DNA from: Phytohabitans aurantiacus
Lineage (GTDB): Bacteria; Actinomycetota; Actinomycetes; Mycobacteriales; Micromonosporaceae
Direction: 5' to 3'
Assembly: GCF_027923225.1 (NCBI RefSeq)
Contig: NZ_BSDI01000044.1
Span: 1 to 64,000, forward strand
DNA length: 64,000 nt
The first letter of the stretch is position 1. Each line of letters starts with the position of its first letter. Positions 7,716 to 15,542 of the stretch are shown here, one piece after another. Both the position numbers and the translations under genes were made by a program. A model generated the notes under the pieces. It was given only the letters and a program-made list of their open reading frames with translations, ran no database searches and was not told the DNA's origin.

Positions 7716-10019
7716 ATGAGGCTCGGAGTCGCCGCCTTCGCCGTCGTTGGTCTGATCGCCGCCGCCCTGCCGGTGTCACCCGCCGGTGCCGCGCCCGGCG
7801 ACGCCACGCTCGTCCCGTTACAGGTCACCGGTCCGGCCAATCAGCGCCTTAACCTCGTAGTTCTCGGAGACGGATACACCGAGGCCGAGCTTCCAAAGTT
7901 CCGAGCCGATGTCGACCGGCACCTCAATGTGCTCTGGAGCATTGAACCGTTCCGCGGTTACCGCAATTACTTCAACGTCTACGTGATCGAGATCGAGTCG
8001 GGCGAGTCCGGCATCCGCTGCGACCCCGACGACGACCCGCCGAACCCCGACCGGATCACCCCGCTCGGCCTGCACTACGCCGACGGGTGCACCAACCCGC
8101 TCGCGCGCGGCATCACGTTCCAGAACTACGGGACGCAGGCCCTGGGCCGGTACCTGCAGCAGCTCGTCGCGCCCCTCGGCGTCACCGCCGCCAACCGGCA
8201 GGTGCTCGCGCTCGCCAACACCGACACGTACGGCGGCATCGGCGGCACCAACGCCACCACCTCGGGCGGCGCGCCACAGGGGCCGCTGATCACCCCGCAC
8301 GAGCTGGGCCACTCGCTCGGGCAGCTCCAGGACGAGTACCCGTACAGCAACCGCCCCGACCCCGGCGGCCCGTATTGCACCACCAATTGCACCGAGCCTG
8401 CCTCGCGGCATCACACGCTTCTCACCGAGCAGCAGATGCGCGACCAGCAGGCGAAGTGGTGGCGCTGGCTCGGCGAGGAGAGCGAATCCGGCGGCACGAT
8501 CGGCCGGTACGAGAGCGGCCTCTACACCAGCTCGGGCGTCTGGCGTCCCAGCGAGCACTCGATCATGCGCTGGATCGGCTTCCCGTTCGACCAGGTCGGC
8601 CGCGAGATCATGACGCAGCGGATCTCGGGCCGCCGCGACACCAACGCGATGGCCCTGTCGAGCACGCCCACCGACCAGCCCGCCGGCGCCACCGACGTGC
8701 TGTGGGTCGAGACGCAACACCCGACGTACCACCAGCTCGACGTCGCGTGGTCCCTCAACGGATCCACTCTGGACACGCACAACAGCCGCAACCTCGACCT
8801 CGCCGCGGCGGGCGCGCGACCCGGCGACACCGTGACCGTCACGGTCACCGACCCGACCCCGTTCGTCCGCGACCCCGCCATCCGCAACGGCCCCGCCCTG
8901 ACCCAGCGCCGCACGTGGACGATAGGCGCGCCGTCCTCCGGGCCGCCGGTAACCCCCGGCTTCACCGGCAGCACACCCACCAACCGCGCCGTCGGGGGCC
9001 AGGACATCGTGTACGTCGAGACCACGCACCCCCGGGATCGGGTACTGGACGTCGAGTGGCGGTTGGACGGCCGGGTACTGCCGAACCCGCACAACAGCCG
9101 CAACCTCGATCTGGCCGCACTCGATCTCACACCCGGTTCCCACGAGCTGACCGCCACCGTCTCCGGTGTAGACAGTCGCACCTGGACAGTCGACAACGTG
9201 GCCGCCGCGGCACCCGCGACCCTGTCCGATCCACTGACGACACTGCCCGGCGACCCGACCCACCGCGTCTACTTCGAACAGTTCACGATGGGCCTCGACC
9301 CGACCGACGACCGGCCCGGATTCTCGGTCGGCGAGTTCCGCCTCGACCGCGACGGCTGGTTCAACTACTTCGGCTGGCCCGACGCCCCGCCCGGCACCCC
9401 GTTCCGGTTCACGCCGACCGGTACGACGATAAAGTCGCTGGTGTACGGCAACCTGGGCTCCGGCGGCCTCTCCAAGGCCGTATTCGAACCCACCGAGCCC
9501 GGCTACGGCACCCACACCGTCGAGCACCGCGCCACCGACGCGGCCGGCAACATCGGCACCGCCGCCTCGTTCCGCGCCACCGTGCTGCCCGGCTCCACCC
9601 CCGCCTGCACCAGGCGCGTCACCGGCGTCCACCGCGGCAACCTCACCGTGCGGTCCGGCGTCACCTGCCTCGACAACGCCCGCGTCACCGGCCACGTCGC
9701 GGTACGCCCCGGCGCGTCCCTGGTCGTGTCGGGCGGCTCGATCACCGGCGGCCTCACCACCGACCGCGCCGCGACCGTCCAGGTCTTCGGCACCACCCTG
9801 ACCGGTCTCGCCTCCATCACCGGCACCACGGCGGACGTGACCGTGGCGGGCGCGACATTCAACGGCGCTGTGAACGTGAGCGGCAACCGCACCGGCACCC
9901 GCCCCGTCATCCTCGCCGGCAACGTCGTCCGCGGCATGCTCGCCTGCACCGCCAACAACGCCGTACAAGACTACGGCGCCCCCAACACACCCCGCCCCCC
10001 ATGCACCCCCACCCCTTAA
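7716..10019 (+). CDS. Secreted M64-family metallopeptidase
   Basis: This 767-residue exported zinc peptidase has a signal peptide at residues 1-27 (ending PAGAAPG). The catalytic domain resembles IgA-peptidase M64 proteins: LVVLGDGYTEAEL, a YFNVYVIEIESGESG segment, and the zinc motif HELGHSLGQLQDEY near residue 193. Two homologous modules of about 90 residues follow (TDVLWVETQHPTYHQLDVAW and QDIVYVETTHPRDRVLDVEW), each with an HNSRNLDLAA motif, an internal duplication. The C-terminal part is rich in Thr/Gly and looks like a beta-helical adhesion region. Codon 35 is a rare TTA. A TAGCCT hexamer lies 6 bases before the ATG with no Shine-Dalgarno sequence, suggesting leaderless translation. Confidence 0.88.
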   Translation: MRLGVAAFAVVGLIAAALPVSPAGAAPGDATLVPLQVTGPANQRLNLVVLGDGYTEAELPKFRADVDRHLNVLWSIEPFRGYRNYFNVYVIEIESGESGIRCDPDDDPPNPDRITPLGLHYADGCTNPLARGITFQNYGTQALGRYLQQLVAPLGVTAANRQVLALANTDTYGGIGGTNATTSGGAPQGPLITPHELGHSLGQLQDEYPYSNRPDPGGPYCTTNCTEPASRHHTLLTEQQMRDQQAKWWRWLGEESESGGTIGRYESGLYTSSGVWRPSEHSIMRWIGFPFDQVGREIMTQRISGRRDTNAMALSSTPTDQPAGATDVLWVETQHPTYHQLDVAWSLNGSTLDTHNSRNLDLAAAGARPGDTVTVTVTDPTPFVRDPAIRNGPALTQRRTWTIGAPSSGPPVTPGFTGSTPTNRAVGGQDIVYVETTHPRDRVLDVEWRLDGRVLPNPHNSRNLDLAALDLTPGSHELTATVSGVDSRTWTVDNVAAAAPATLSDPLTTLPGDPTHRVYFEQFTMGLDPTDDRPGFSVGEFRLDRDGWFNYFGWPDAPPGTPFRFTPTGTTIKSLVYGNLGSGGLSKAVFEPTEPGYGTHTVEHRATDAAGNIGTAASFRATVLPGSTPACTRRVTGVHRGNLTVRSGVTCLDNARVTGHVAVRPGASLVVSGGSITGGLTTDRAATVQVFGTTLTGLASITGTTADVTVAGATFNGAVNVSGNRTGTRPVILAGNVVRGMLACTANNAVQDYGAPNTPRPPCTPTP

Positions 10020-10035
10020 CCCCTCCCCCTCTCCC

Positions 10036-10140
10036 CTTCCCGCCCCCGCCGCACTCTCCGCCCGCCACGGCGGTCTCCCCGCCCGCCACGCCGGTCTCCC
10101 CACCCGCCCCCGCACTCTCCGCCCGCCACGGCGGTCTCTC
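10036..10140. repeat. C-rich low-complexity tandem repeat
   Basis: Just after the metallopeptidase stop, the sequence is C-rich and carries three copies of a CCCGCCACGGCGGTCTCCCC-like unit with spacers. No gene is supported in the 10020-10394 gap; it holds this array, a GATCAAGG-type repeat and a long palindrome. Confidence 0.65.
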
Positions 10141-10142
10141 CG

Positions 10143-10222
10143 CCGATCAAGGGCAAACGCACGTGGTTCGATCTCTTTCTCGCGTGCATTCGGCCTTGAT
10201 CCATGCACATGGCCTTGATCGG
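10143..10222. repeat. GATCAAGG-type repeat, single copy
   Basis: This 80-bp unit starts CCGATCAAGGGCAAACGCAC and ends CCTTGATCGG, so its ends are inverted repeats. The interior TTCGATCTCTTTCTCGCGTG also matches the array at 51324-51820. Non-coding. Confidence 0.8.
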
Positions 10223-10282
10223 CGCCGCCGACGAGCCCCCCTGCCTGCGACGCGGAAACCCTCCCAGCGCCCCTCGAACACG

Positions 10283-10342
10283 GCGATCTTGCAGTTGTCA
10301 TGTCCCAAACCGGGCAATCCGGCATGACAACTGCAAGATCGC
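10283..10342. repeat. Long palindrome of the CTTGCAGTTGTC family, copy 1
   Basis: A perfect 20-bp arm, GCGATCTTGCAGTTGTCATG, pairs with its complement across a 20-base spacer containing TCCCAAACCGGGCAATCC. A sister copy lies at 61639-61706 with the same spacer motif. It could form a very stable hairpin, but there is no T-run after it. It sits between the M64 and TIGR03089 genes. Confidence 0.88.
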
Positions 10343-10394
10343 GGTGCGGGAGTGCGCCGGGCCTCCGTCATGGAGTGGTTAGGATTTTGGACTC

Positions 10395-11144
10395 ATGGAG
10401 TACGCCGCACCCGCTTTGATCAATCGGGCCGCCGTGGATGACAGCGACGCGCCGCTGCTCACCTACTGTGACGACGCGACCGGGGAGCGGGTCGAGCTTT
10501 CGGCGCACGCGCTGGCCGGCTGGGCGGCGCGCACGGCTCGGCTGCTGCACGAGGGCTGCGGTCTGGGCACGGGTAGCCGGGCGGCGGTGCTGCTACCGCC
10601 GCACTGGCAGACCGCCGCCGTGCTCCTGGGCGCCTGGTCTGCTGGGGTGTCGGTGTCGTTCCGGCTGTGGGCGACCGCGGGCCTGCCGGTGCTGGAGCCG
10701 CGGGCAAACGAGCCGATCGACGTCACGTTCGTCGCGCCGGACCGGGTCGACAACTGGCTGGACGACGTACCGGACGCGCCGCACCGGTTCGTCGCCGGGC
10801 TGGCCGCCGACCGCGAGCCACCCGCCGGGTACCGGAACTTCGTCGCCGAGGTCGGGCGATACCCGGAGGCCCCGACGGGGTACGCGCCGATCGGGCAGGG
10901 CGACGCCGCGACCAACGACGGCACCAGCTACCGCGACTGGGGCCGGCTCGCGCGGGAACTCGCGGAGGGCTACGACCTGCGAGCCGGTGATCGGCTACTG
11001 GTCGACGCCGCCGCGCACGAGCACCCGGTGAAGTGGCTGCTGACTCCCCTCGCCGCTGGCGCCTCGGTGGTGCTGTGCGCCCGTCTCGACCCGGCGACCG
11101 CCGTCGCGCGCGCCGAGGCCGAGCGCGCCAACCGGATCCTCTAG
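10395..11144 (+). CDS. TIGR03089 family protein (AMP-ligase-like)
   Basis: This 249-residue protein matches the actinobacterial TIGR03089 family, which resembles the N-terminal part of acyl-CoA synthetases (AMP-binding fold) but is much shorter and lacks the catalytic C-terminal domain. Seen in the sequence: an N-terminal LTYCDDATGERVELSAHALAGW segment, GSRAAVLLPPHWQTAAVLLGAW, and GDRLLVDAAAHEHPVKWLLTPLAAGASVVLC. No adenylation P-loop (TSGTTGxPK) is visible, so enzyme activity is doubtful. Function unknown; the family is a good marker of actinobacteria. The next gene (endonuclease V) starts one base after its stop, indicating co-transcription. A TAGGAT hexamer lies 9 bases before the ATG. Confidence 0.88.
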   Translation: MEYAAPALINRAAVDDSDAPLLTYCDDATGERVELSAHALAGWAARTARLLHEGCGLGTGSRAAVLLPPHWQTAAVLLGAWSAGVSVSFRLWATAGLPVLEPRANEPIDVTFVAPDRVDNWLDDVPDAPHRFVAGLAADREPPAGYRNFVAEVGRYPEAPTGYAPIGQGDAATNDGTSYRDWGRLARELAEGYDLRAGDRLLVDAAAHEHPVKWLLTPLAAGASVVLCARLDPATAVARAEAERANRIL

Positions 11145-11145
11145 C

Positions 11146-11649
11146 GTGGCCGCACGGTACGCCGCGGTCGACGTGCACTATCCGGCCACCGGTGCGGACG
11201 CCGCGATGGTCGTCGCCGCCGACGCCGCGTTCGCCTCCATTGTGGACGAGTTCACCGCACACCTGCCGGACGTCCCGCCGTACCAACCGGGCGCCTTCTT
11301 CCTGCGCGAGCTGCCCGCGCTGCGCGCCGTGTTCGCGCGGGCCGGCGCCGTCGACCTGGTGGTGGTCGACGGCTATGTCGATCTGGACCCGGACGGCCGG
11401 CCCGGACTGGGCGCGCACCTGCACCGCGAGGTCGGCGTGCCCGTCGTGGGCGTGGCGAAGACCGCGTTTCACAGCGCCACGCACGCGATCGCGGTGCGGC
11501 GCGGCGGCACTCGCCCGCTGTACGTCACGGCCGCCGGCCTCGCGCTCGACGACGCGGCGGCGATGGTAGCGGCGATGGCCGGCCCGCACCGCCTCCCAGA
11601 CGCCCTGCGCCGCGTCGACAAGCTGGCCCGCGCCCGGCCCTCCCCGTGA
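11146..11649 (+). CDS. nfi: Endonuclease V, short form
   Basis: This 167-residue protein resembles endonuclease V, which nicks DNA next to deaminated bases such as inosine. Key features align with the known enzyme: AAVDVHY (first catalytic Asp), PGAFFLRELPAL (catalytic Glu), VDLVVVDGYVDLD (second Asp), GAHL, and VGVAKTAF with the DNA-contacting Lys. It is shorter than the usual 210-230 residues because the roughly 30-residue N-terminal helix before the first Asp is missing; it starts with GTG one base after the TIGR03089 stop. The stop codon TGA is supplied by palindromic element E3, so the 3' end abuts the repeat. Confidence 0.85.
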   Translation: MAARYAAVDVHYPATGADAAMVVAADAAFASIVDEFTAHLPDVPPYQPGAFFLRELPALRAVFARAGAVDLVVVDGYVDLDPDGRPGLGAHLHREVGVPVVGVAKTAFHSATHAIAVRRGGTRPLYVTAAGLALDDAAAMVAAMAGPHRLPDALRRVDKLARARPSP

Positions 11650-11700
11650 TCAGGGCGTCCCTCAAGGCGTTAGGGCTACTTGAGGGACGCCCTGATCACG
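11645..11700 (+). repeat. 56-bp palindromic element E3
   Basis: This copy has two perfect 22-bp arms around a 12-base apex (GCGTTAGGGCTA). It lies between the convergent endonuclease V and GH106 genes. It gives endonuclease V its TGA stop and gives the GH106 enzyme its last seven residues (VIRASLK) and TAG stop, so both flanking genes end inside it. Confidence 0.93.
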
Positions 11701-14700
11701 TTTACGGGGCCGAATAGGCCGGTTTGGCGTTGGCCGGGGTAGACGAAGTGAGTGGGGCTGACCTGGTCGAGGTACGGAGCGAGGGTGCCGTAGACGACCA
11801 CCTCCAGCTCGTTGTCGCCCGCTCGGACCGCGCCGGCGAACCGGTACGGCCCGCAGAAGCGCGCGCCCAGCGGCTCCCCGTTGAGCGCCACCTCGGCCGT
11901 GCCGCGCACCCGCCCCAAGTCCACAGTGGCCGGGCCAGCGGAATCCACAGTGAACCGTTGCCGATAGCGCACGCCGCCACTGAATCCCGCCAACCCCTGC
12001 TCTTCCCAGTCTCCCAAGCCGATCAGCCCGTCGTCCACATCGAACACCACCGGTCCGGCGAGCGCCGCCCCGTGCGAGTACCCGGGCCGGGTGGTTACGC
12101 GGACTACGCAGGTGCGCGGTCCGGAGGGCGCGGCGCCGAGGTCGACGGCCAGCGCTCCCTCGCCGCGCGCCACCTCAGCGCCGTCGACCGAGACGTCCGC
12201 CTCTCCGTGTACGCCCAGCCGCATGGCCGTAGCGCCCGGTGGAATCGGAAACGAGAACCACTGCACCGCCTCGGCAGGCACGGCGAGCACGGTCGGCACG
12301 ACCACGTCACCGGCTGCCGCTCCGCTCAGCCATGCCGTCTCGGGCAGCGGGTGCGGCCGGCGCCACAGGTGCAGGGCCGCCGGGTCGCCGTACTGCCGCC
12401 GGCGCACCAGCGTCTCGACCCGCACCCCGTCGCGTTCAGCGGTCCAGTGGCGGCCGGAGAACGCGACTCCGTCGACCAGTACCGCGCCCGCGCCGGACTC
12501 CTCGGTGAACTCGACGGCCACTTCGTTGCGGCCGGGACTCAACAAGTCGCCCAGGTCGTAGCGGCGCACGCGGGGTGTGGCCTGTTCGGCGTACGGCTCG
12601 AAGCCGCCCTGCCGGCCAACCTCCGCGCCGTTGAGCCGGATAACGAGCGCCTCGCGCGCCGCCACCTGGAGCCGCCCCGCCGTCCCTGCCGCCTCCGCCT
12701 CCGCCCGCAGTGTCACCGTCGTCCGCAGTGTCACCGTCGATCCCGGCCGCGGTGGACCACCCGCGTACATCCACTCTGGACGCTCGAAGGCGGTGGCGTC
12801 GCGCACGACAGCGATGTACGCGCGGAGGTCGAGATCCTCGTCAGGGGCGAGGTCGAGCGCCAGCGCGTGCCGCCCGGGCGCGAGCCGCACCGGTGCCAGG
12901 CCAAGGTATCCGCGGTCGTCGAACGCGAGCGCCGCCCCGCCGAGGGTGCCGGACTTGGCCGCCGCCGCGCCGACCGCGAGCCAGCCGTCGACGGGTTCGT
13001 CGAGGATCAGATCGCAGCGCACCCGCACCGGCTCGCCCGCCCGCGCCGCTCCCAGCGCGAGGAACTCCTCTGGCACGTGCCCCTTCGGGCCGAGCACCTC
13101 ACGATGGATCGGGTCCTTGTGGATGCCGCGCGACGTGGAGTAGACAAGCACTTCCTCGCCGGCCGTCCGCATGAGCTCGCCTCGCGGCTCCGGCGCGGTG
13201 CCGGCGTCCGGCGAGGCGGAACCGCGCAGTGCGTGCGGGCCGAAGGTGGCGTGCGCCTCGCCCCACTCGGCGTCGCCGTCGAGCCGGTGCCGCACCGTCC
13301 ACCGCTCCACTGTCCCGGCCGCACCGAAGTCGCCCCACGTATCGTCCATCGTAGACACCAGCGCCGATGTCCACAGCGGAGCGAGCTCCACAGTGGAGCG
13401 CTCAGACCCGGAGGCCGCATCGGCAGGCGCCAGCGTGCCCAAGACCGGCGCCGCGGAAAGGGCCGTCGCAGAAGCGGGCGCCGCGGACCCAGACGCAGCG
13501 GTCACACGGAAAGGCGCGGCAAGCGCGGAGGACAGCCGCGACGAGACCGGCTGCGCTGGCAGGTGTGCCGGTGGGAAGGCGATCAGGGCGGCTGGGCCGT
13601 GGTCGAAGGGGACGCGCACCTCGACCGTGCCGTCGACGACGGTGCACGGCAGGGCTCGCACGTCTCCGGTGAACGGGTCCGCCAGCACGGCGTGGGGTGG
13701 CACGTCCCTGACCCGCACGGTCACACTCTCGTGATAGCGGGCCGGGTCGAAGTCGTAGCGGGCGTCGAGCCAGCCCAGCGAGATGCCGCGCTCGTCGGGG
13801 CGACCCACGGACACGTCGCTCGCCCGGCTCGCGGCCGCGGTGATGAAGACGACGCGCGTGCCGTCGACGTCGCGCACCAATGACGGTACCGGCGCCGCCA
13901 CGGGCGGTGCGGGCAGCAACGGGCCGACGGCGGCCGCGTCGTCGACAAGATGTGCCCTGCCGGCGGCGAAATGCGCGAGCAACCCCGCATGATCAGGGCG
14001 TCCCTCACGCTGTTCTAACAACTTGAGGGACGCCCTGATCACGCGAGGAGTGGGTGCGGTGCCCACCGCGATCAGGGTGCCGCCGGACGTGACGAACTCG
14101 TCGAGGCGTGCCGCGACGCGCTCGTCGATAACGGTGCACGCGGGCAGGATCACGGCGCGGTACGCCTCGTCGGCCACCTGTAAGCGGCCGTCGACCACGT
14201 CCGCGCGGGCCACGGAGTCGTCGTCGATGACGTCGGCTTCGCGGCAGAGGCGGTCGAGCGCGCCCGGCACCGTGTGGAACCACGTCAAGTCGCCCACCAG
14301 GTCCCGGTAGACCCGCTGGGCGCGCAGGGCGTCGTCGCTCACGTGGCCGTCGAGGCGGGTGCCGGCCTGCACGGTGGCGGTGGGCAGCAGCACGGCGATG
14401 TCGCAGGCGTGCCGGCCGAGCGAGAGGGCGGCGCACAGGCGGGTGACGGTGTCGGCGAAGAGGCGGTGGTGGTGCCAGTACGGCTGGCGCCAGTCGGTGG
14501 ACGGCGGCGCCCACTCCCACCATCCGGCCTTGGTCGTGTAGTAGACGGCGTGCGGGTTGTAGAGGGTGGCGCCGGCGCGCAGCCACGGCAGCAGCCAGTC
14601 GAGCGTCTCTTCGAGCGTGCCACCCCAGCCGCTGGAGTGGAACGCCTCGATCCACGTGCGCGGATGTCCGTACAGATGGGACAGTGACGAGTGGACGCGC

Positions 14701-15542
14701 GCGTCGCCGTGATGGTCGGAGCCGGGTGCGCTGAACCAGCGGTGCGTGCGCGGATAGTCGGCGTAGAGCTGGACGCCCGCGACGGGATCGCCGGCGCGGG
14801 CCGGGTCCTGCTGGTCGCAGCCGGCAAGCAGGCCGTACCGCGTGTGCCAGTCGGCGAGCGGCCGGAAGAACGCCTCCTCGGCGAGCTCCGCTCGGGTGAG
14901 CTGGTAGTCGCGCCGGATCAGCGGATCGGAGTCGGTCCACAGTAGAGCCGGGTCCAGCTCGTAGCCTCGACGCGAGGCAAACTCCGACGCGAACGCCGCC
15001 GACCACGTGGGCAACGCGGGCAGCTCGTCCTGGAACGAGCCCGCGATGGCGCCACCGAGATGGTGGCCGAGGCGGCGGGCGAACTCGCCGTGCACCCGGT
15101 CCAGCAGCGTGGCGCAGGCTACTGTGGACAGATAGTCGAAGCCGCGGGTGCGCACCGATCCGTCCGGCGCGAGCCACTGGCCGGCGTACTCGGGATGCCC
15201 CTCGACGAGGCGCGCCTGGATGTCGGCGCCGGAGAAGCCGAGCTGGTCGTAGAACCACAGGCGGGCGCCGAGCCCGGCCGCGTCGTCGCACACGCCGTCG
15301 AGCAGCTCCCACCACTCGTCCGAGAAGAACGGCGGGTCGTCGGCGTCGGAGCCGAACATGGGGCCGGTCGGTGCCAGGTTGAGCACGACCAGGTTGTGCA
15401 CGCCGCCGGCCACGAAGCGCTCCAGCTGCCAGCGCAGCCGCCGCCGGTCCAGCTTTGCGCCGCTCCACCACCAGATCGCGACCGGTGAGAACTCGCGCGG
15501 CGGCTCGCGCAGCACCGCGGCGAGCCGGGGTGGCAGGTTCAC
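11676..15542 (-). CDS. GH106-like alpha-L-rhamnosidase
   Basis: This 1288-residue glycoside hydrolase starts at GTG 15542, overlapping the upstream permease stop by four bases. The N-terminal half fits the GH106/PF17132 barrel: REPPREFSPVAIWWWSGAKLDRRRLRWQLERFVAGGV, FFSDEWWELLDGVCDDAAGLGARLWFYDQLGF, SFQDELP (a candidate acidic catalytic site) and GWGGTLEETLDWLLPWLRAGATLYNPHAVYY. Several beta-sandwich, sugar-binding-like regions follow (RLNGAEVGRQGG, EVALNGEPLGARF). It is the fourth gene of a sugar ABC operon. No signal peptide is seen, so it probably cleaves imported rhamnosides inside the cell. Residues 501-519 (VIRASLKLLEQREGRPDHA) are the translation of palindromic element E4, and the last seven residues come from E3. 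Confidence 0.83.
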   Translation of the reverse strand: MNLPPRLAAVLREPPREFSPVAIWWWSGAKLDRRRLRWQLERFVAGGVHNLVVLNLAPTGPMFGSDADDPPFFSDEWWELLDGVCDDAAGLGARLWFYDQLGFSGADIQARLVEGHPEYAGQWLAPDGSVRTRGFDYLSTVACATLLDRVHGEFARRLGHHLGGAIAGSFQDELPALPTWSAAFASEFASRRGYELDPALLWTDSDPLIRRDYQLTRAELAEEAFFRPLADWHTRYGLLAGCDQQDPARAGDPVAGVQLYADYPRTHRWFSAPGSDHHGDARVHSSLSHLYGHPRTWIEAFHSSGWGGTLEETLDWLLPWLRAGATLYNPHAVYYTTKAGWWEWAPPSTDWRQPYWHHHRLFADTVTRLCAALSLGRHACDIAVLLPTATVQAGTRLDGHVSDDALRAQRVYRDLVGDLTWFHTVPGALDRLCREADVIDDDSVARADVVDGRLQVADEAYRAVILPACTVIDERVAARLDEFVTSGGTLIAVGTAPTPRVIRASLKLLEQREGRPDHAGLLAHFAAGRAHLVDDAAAVGPLLPAPPVAAPVPSLVRDVDGTRVVFITAAASRASDVSVGRPDERGISLGWLDARYDFDPARYHESVTVRVRDVPPHAVLADPFTGDVRALPCTVVDGTVEVRVPFDHGPAALIAFPPAHLPAQPVSSRLSSALAAPFRVTAASGSAAPASATALSAAPVLGTLAPADAASGSERSTVELAPLWTSALVSTMDDTWGDFGAAGTVERWTVRHRLDGDAEWGEAHATFGPHALRGSASPDAGTAPEPRGELMRTAGEEVLVYSTSRGIHKDPIHREVLGPKGHVPEEFLALGAARAGEPVRVRCDLILDEPVDGWLAVGAAAAKSGTLGGAALAFDDRGYLGLAPVRLAPGRHALALDLAPDEDLDLRAYIAVVRDATAFERPEWMYAGGPPRPGSTVTLRTTVTLRAEAEAAGTAGRLQVAAREALVIRLNGAEVGRQGGFEPYAEQATPRVRRYDLGDLLSPGRNEVAVEFTEESGAGAVLVDGVAFSGRHWTAERDGVRVETLVRRRQYGDPAALHLWRRPHPLPETAWLSGAAAGDVVVPTVLAVPAEAVQWFSFPIPPGATAMRLGVHGEADVSVDGAEVARGEGALAVDLGAAPSGPRTCVVRVTTRPGYSHGAALAGPVVFDVDDGLIGLGDWEEQGLAGFSGGVRYRQRFTVDSAGPATVDLGRVRGTAEVALNGEPLGARFCGPYRFAGAVRAGDNELEVVVYGTLAPYLDQVSPTHFVYPGQRQTGLFGPVNVIRASLK
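13988..14043 (-). repeat. 56-bp palindromic element E4, in frame inside GH106 gene
   Basis: The palindrome reads through the GH106 gene in an open frame and adds 19 codons, including a TTA leucine codon at 14018-14016 (codon 509). It falls between a Rossmann-like segment (GGTLIAVGTAPTP) and GLLAHFAAG, probably a surface loop. Its orientation is parallel to the host gene, judged from the asymmetric apex. Confidence 0.93.

Noticed and set aside
7818..10325. 835-codon minus-strand frame opposite the M64 peptidase
   Set aside because: Gly/Arg/Ala/Val-rich shadow; the plus-strand protein has a signal peptide and zinc site.
10147..10371. Minus-strand 74-codon frame before the TIGR03089 gene
   Set aside because: It is built from the dispersed repeat and palindrome and has no ribosome site or similarity.
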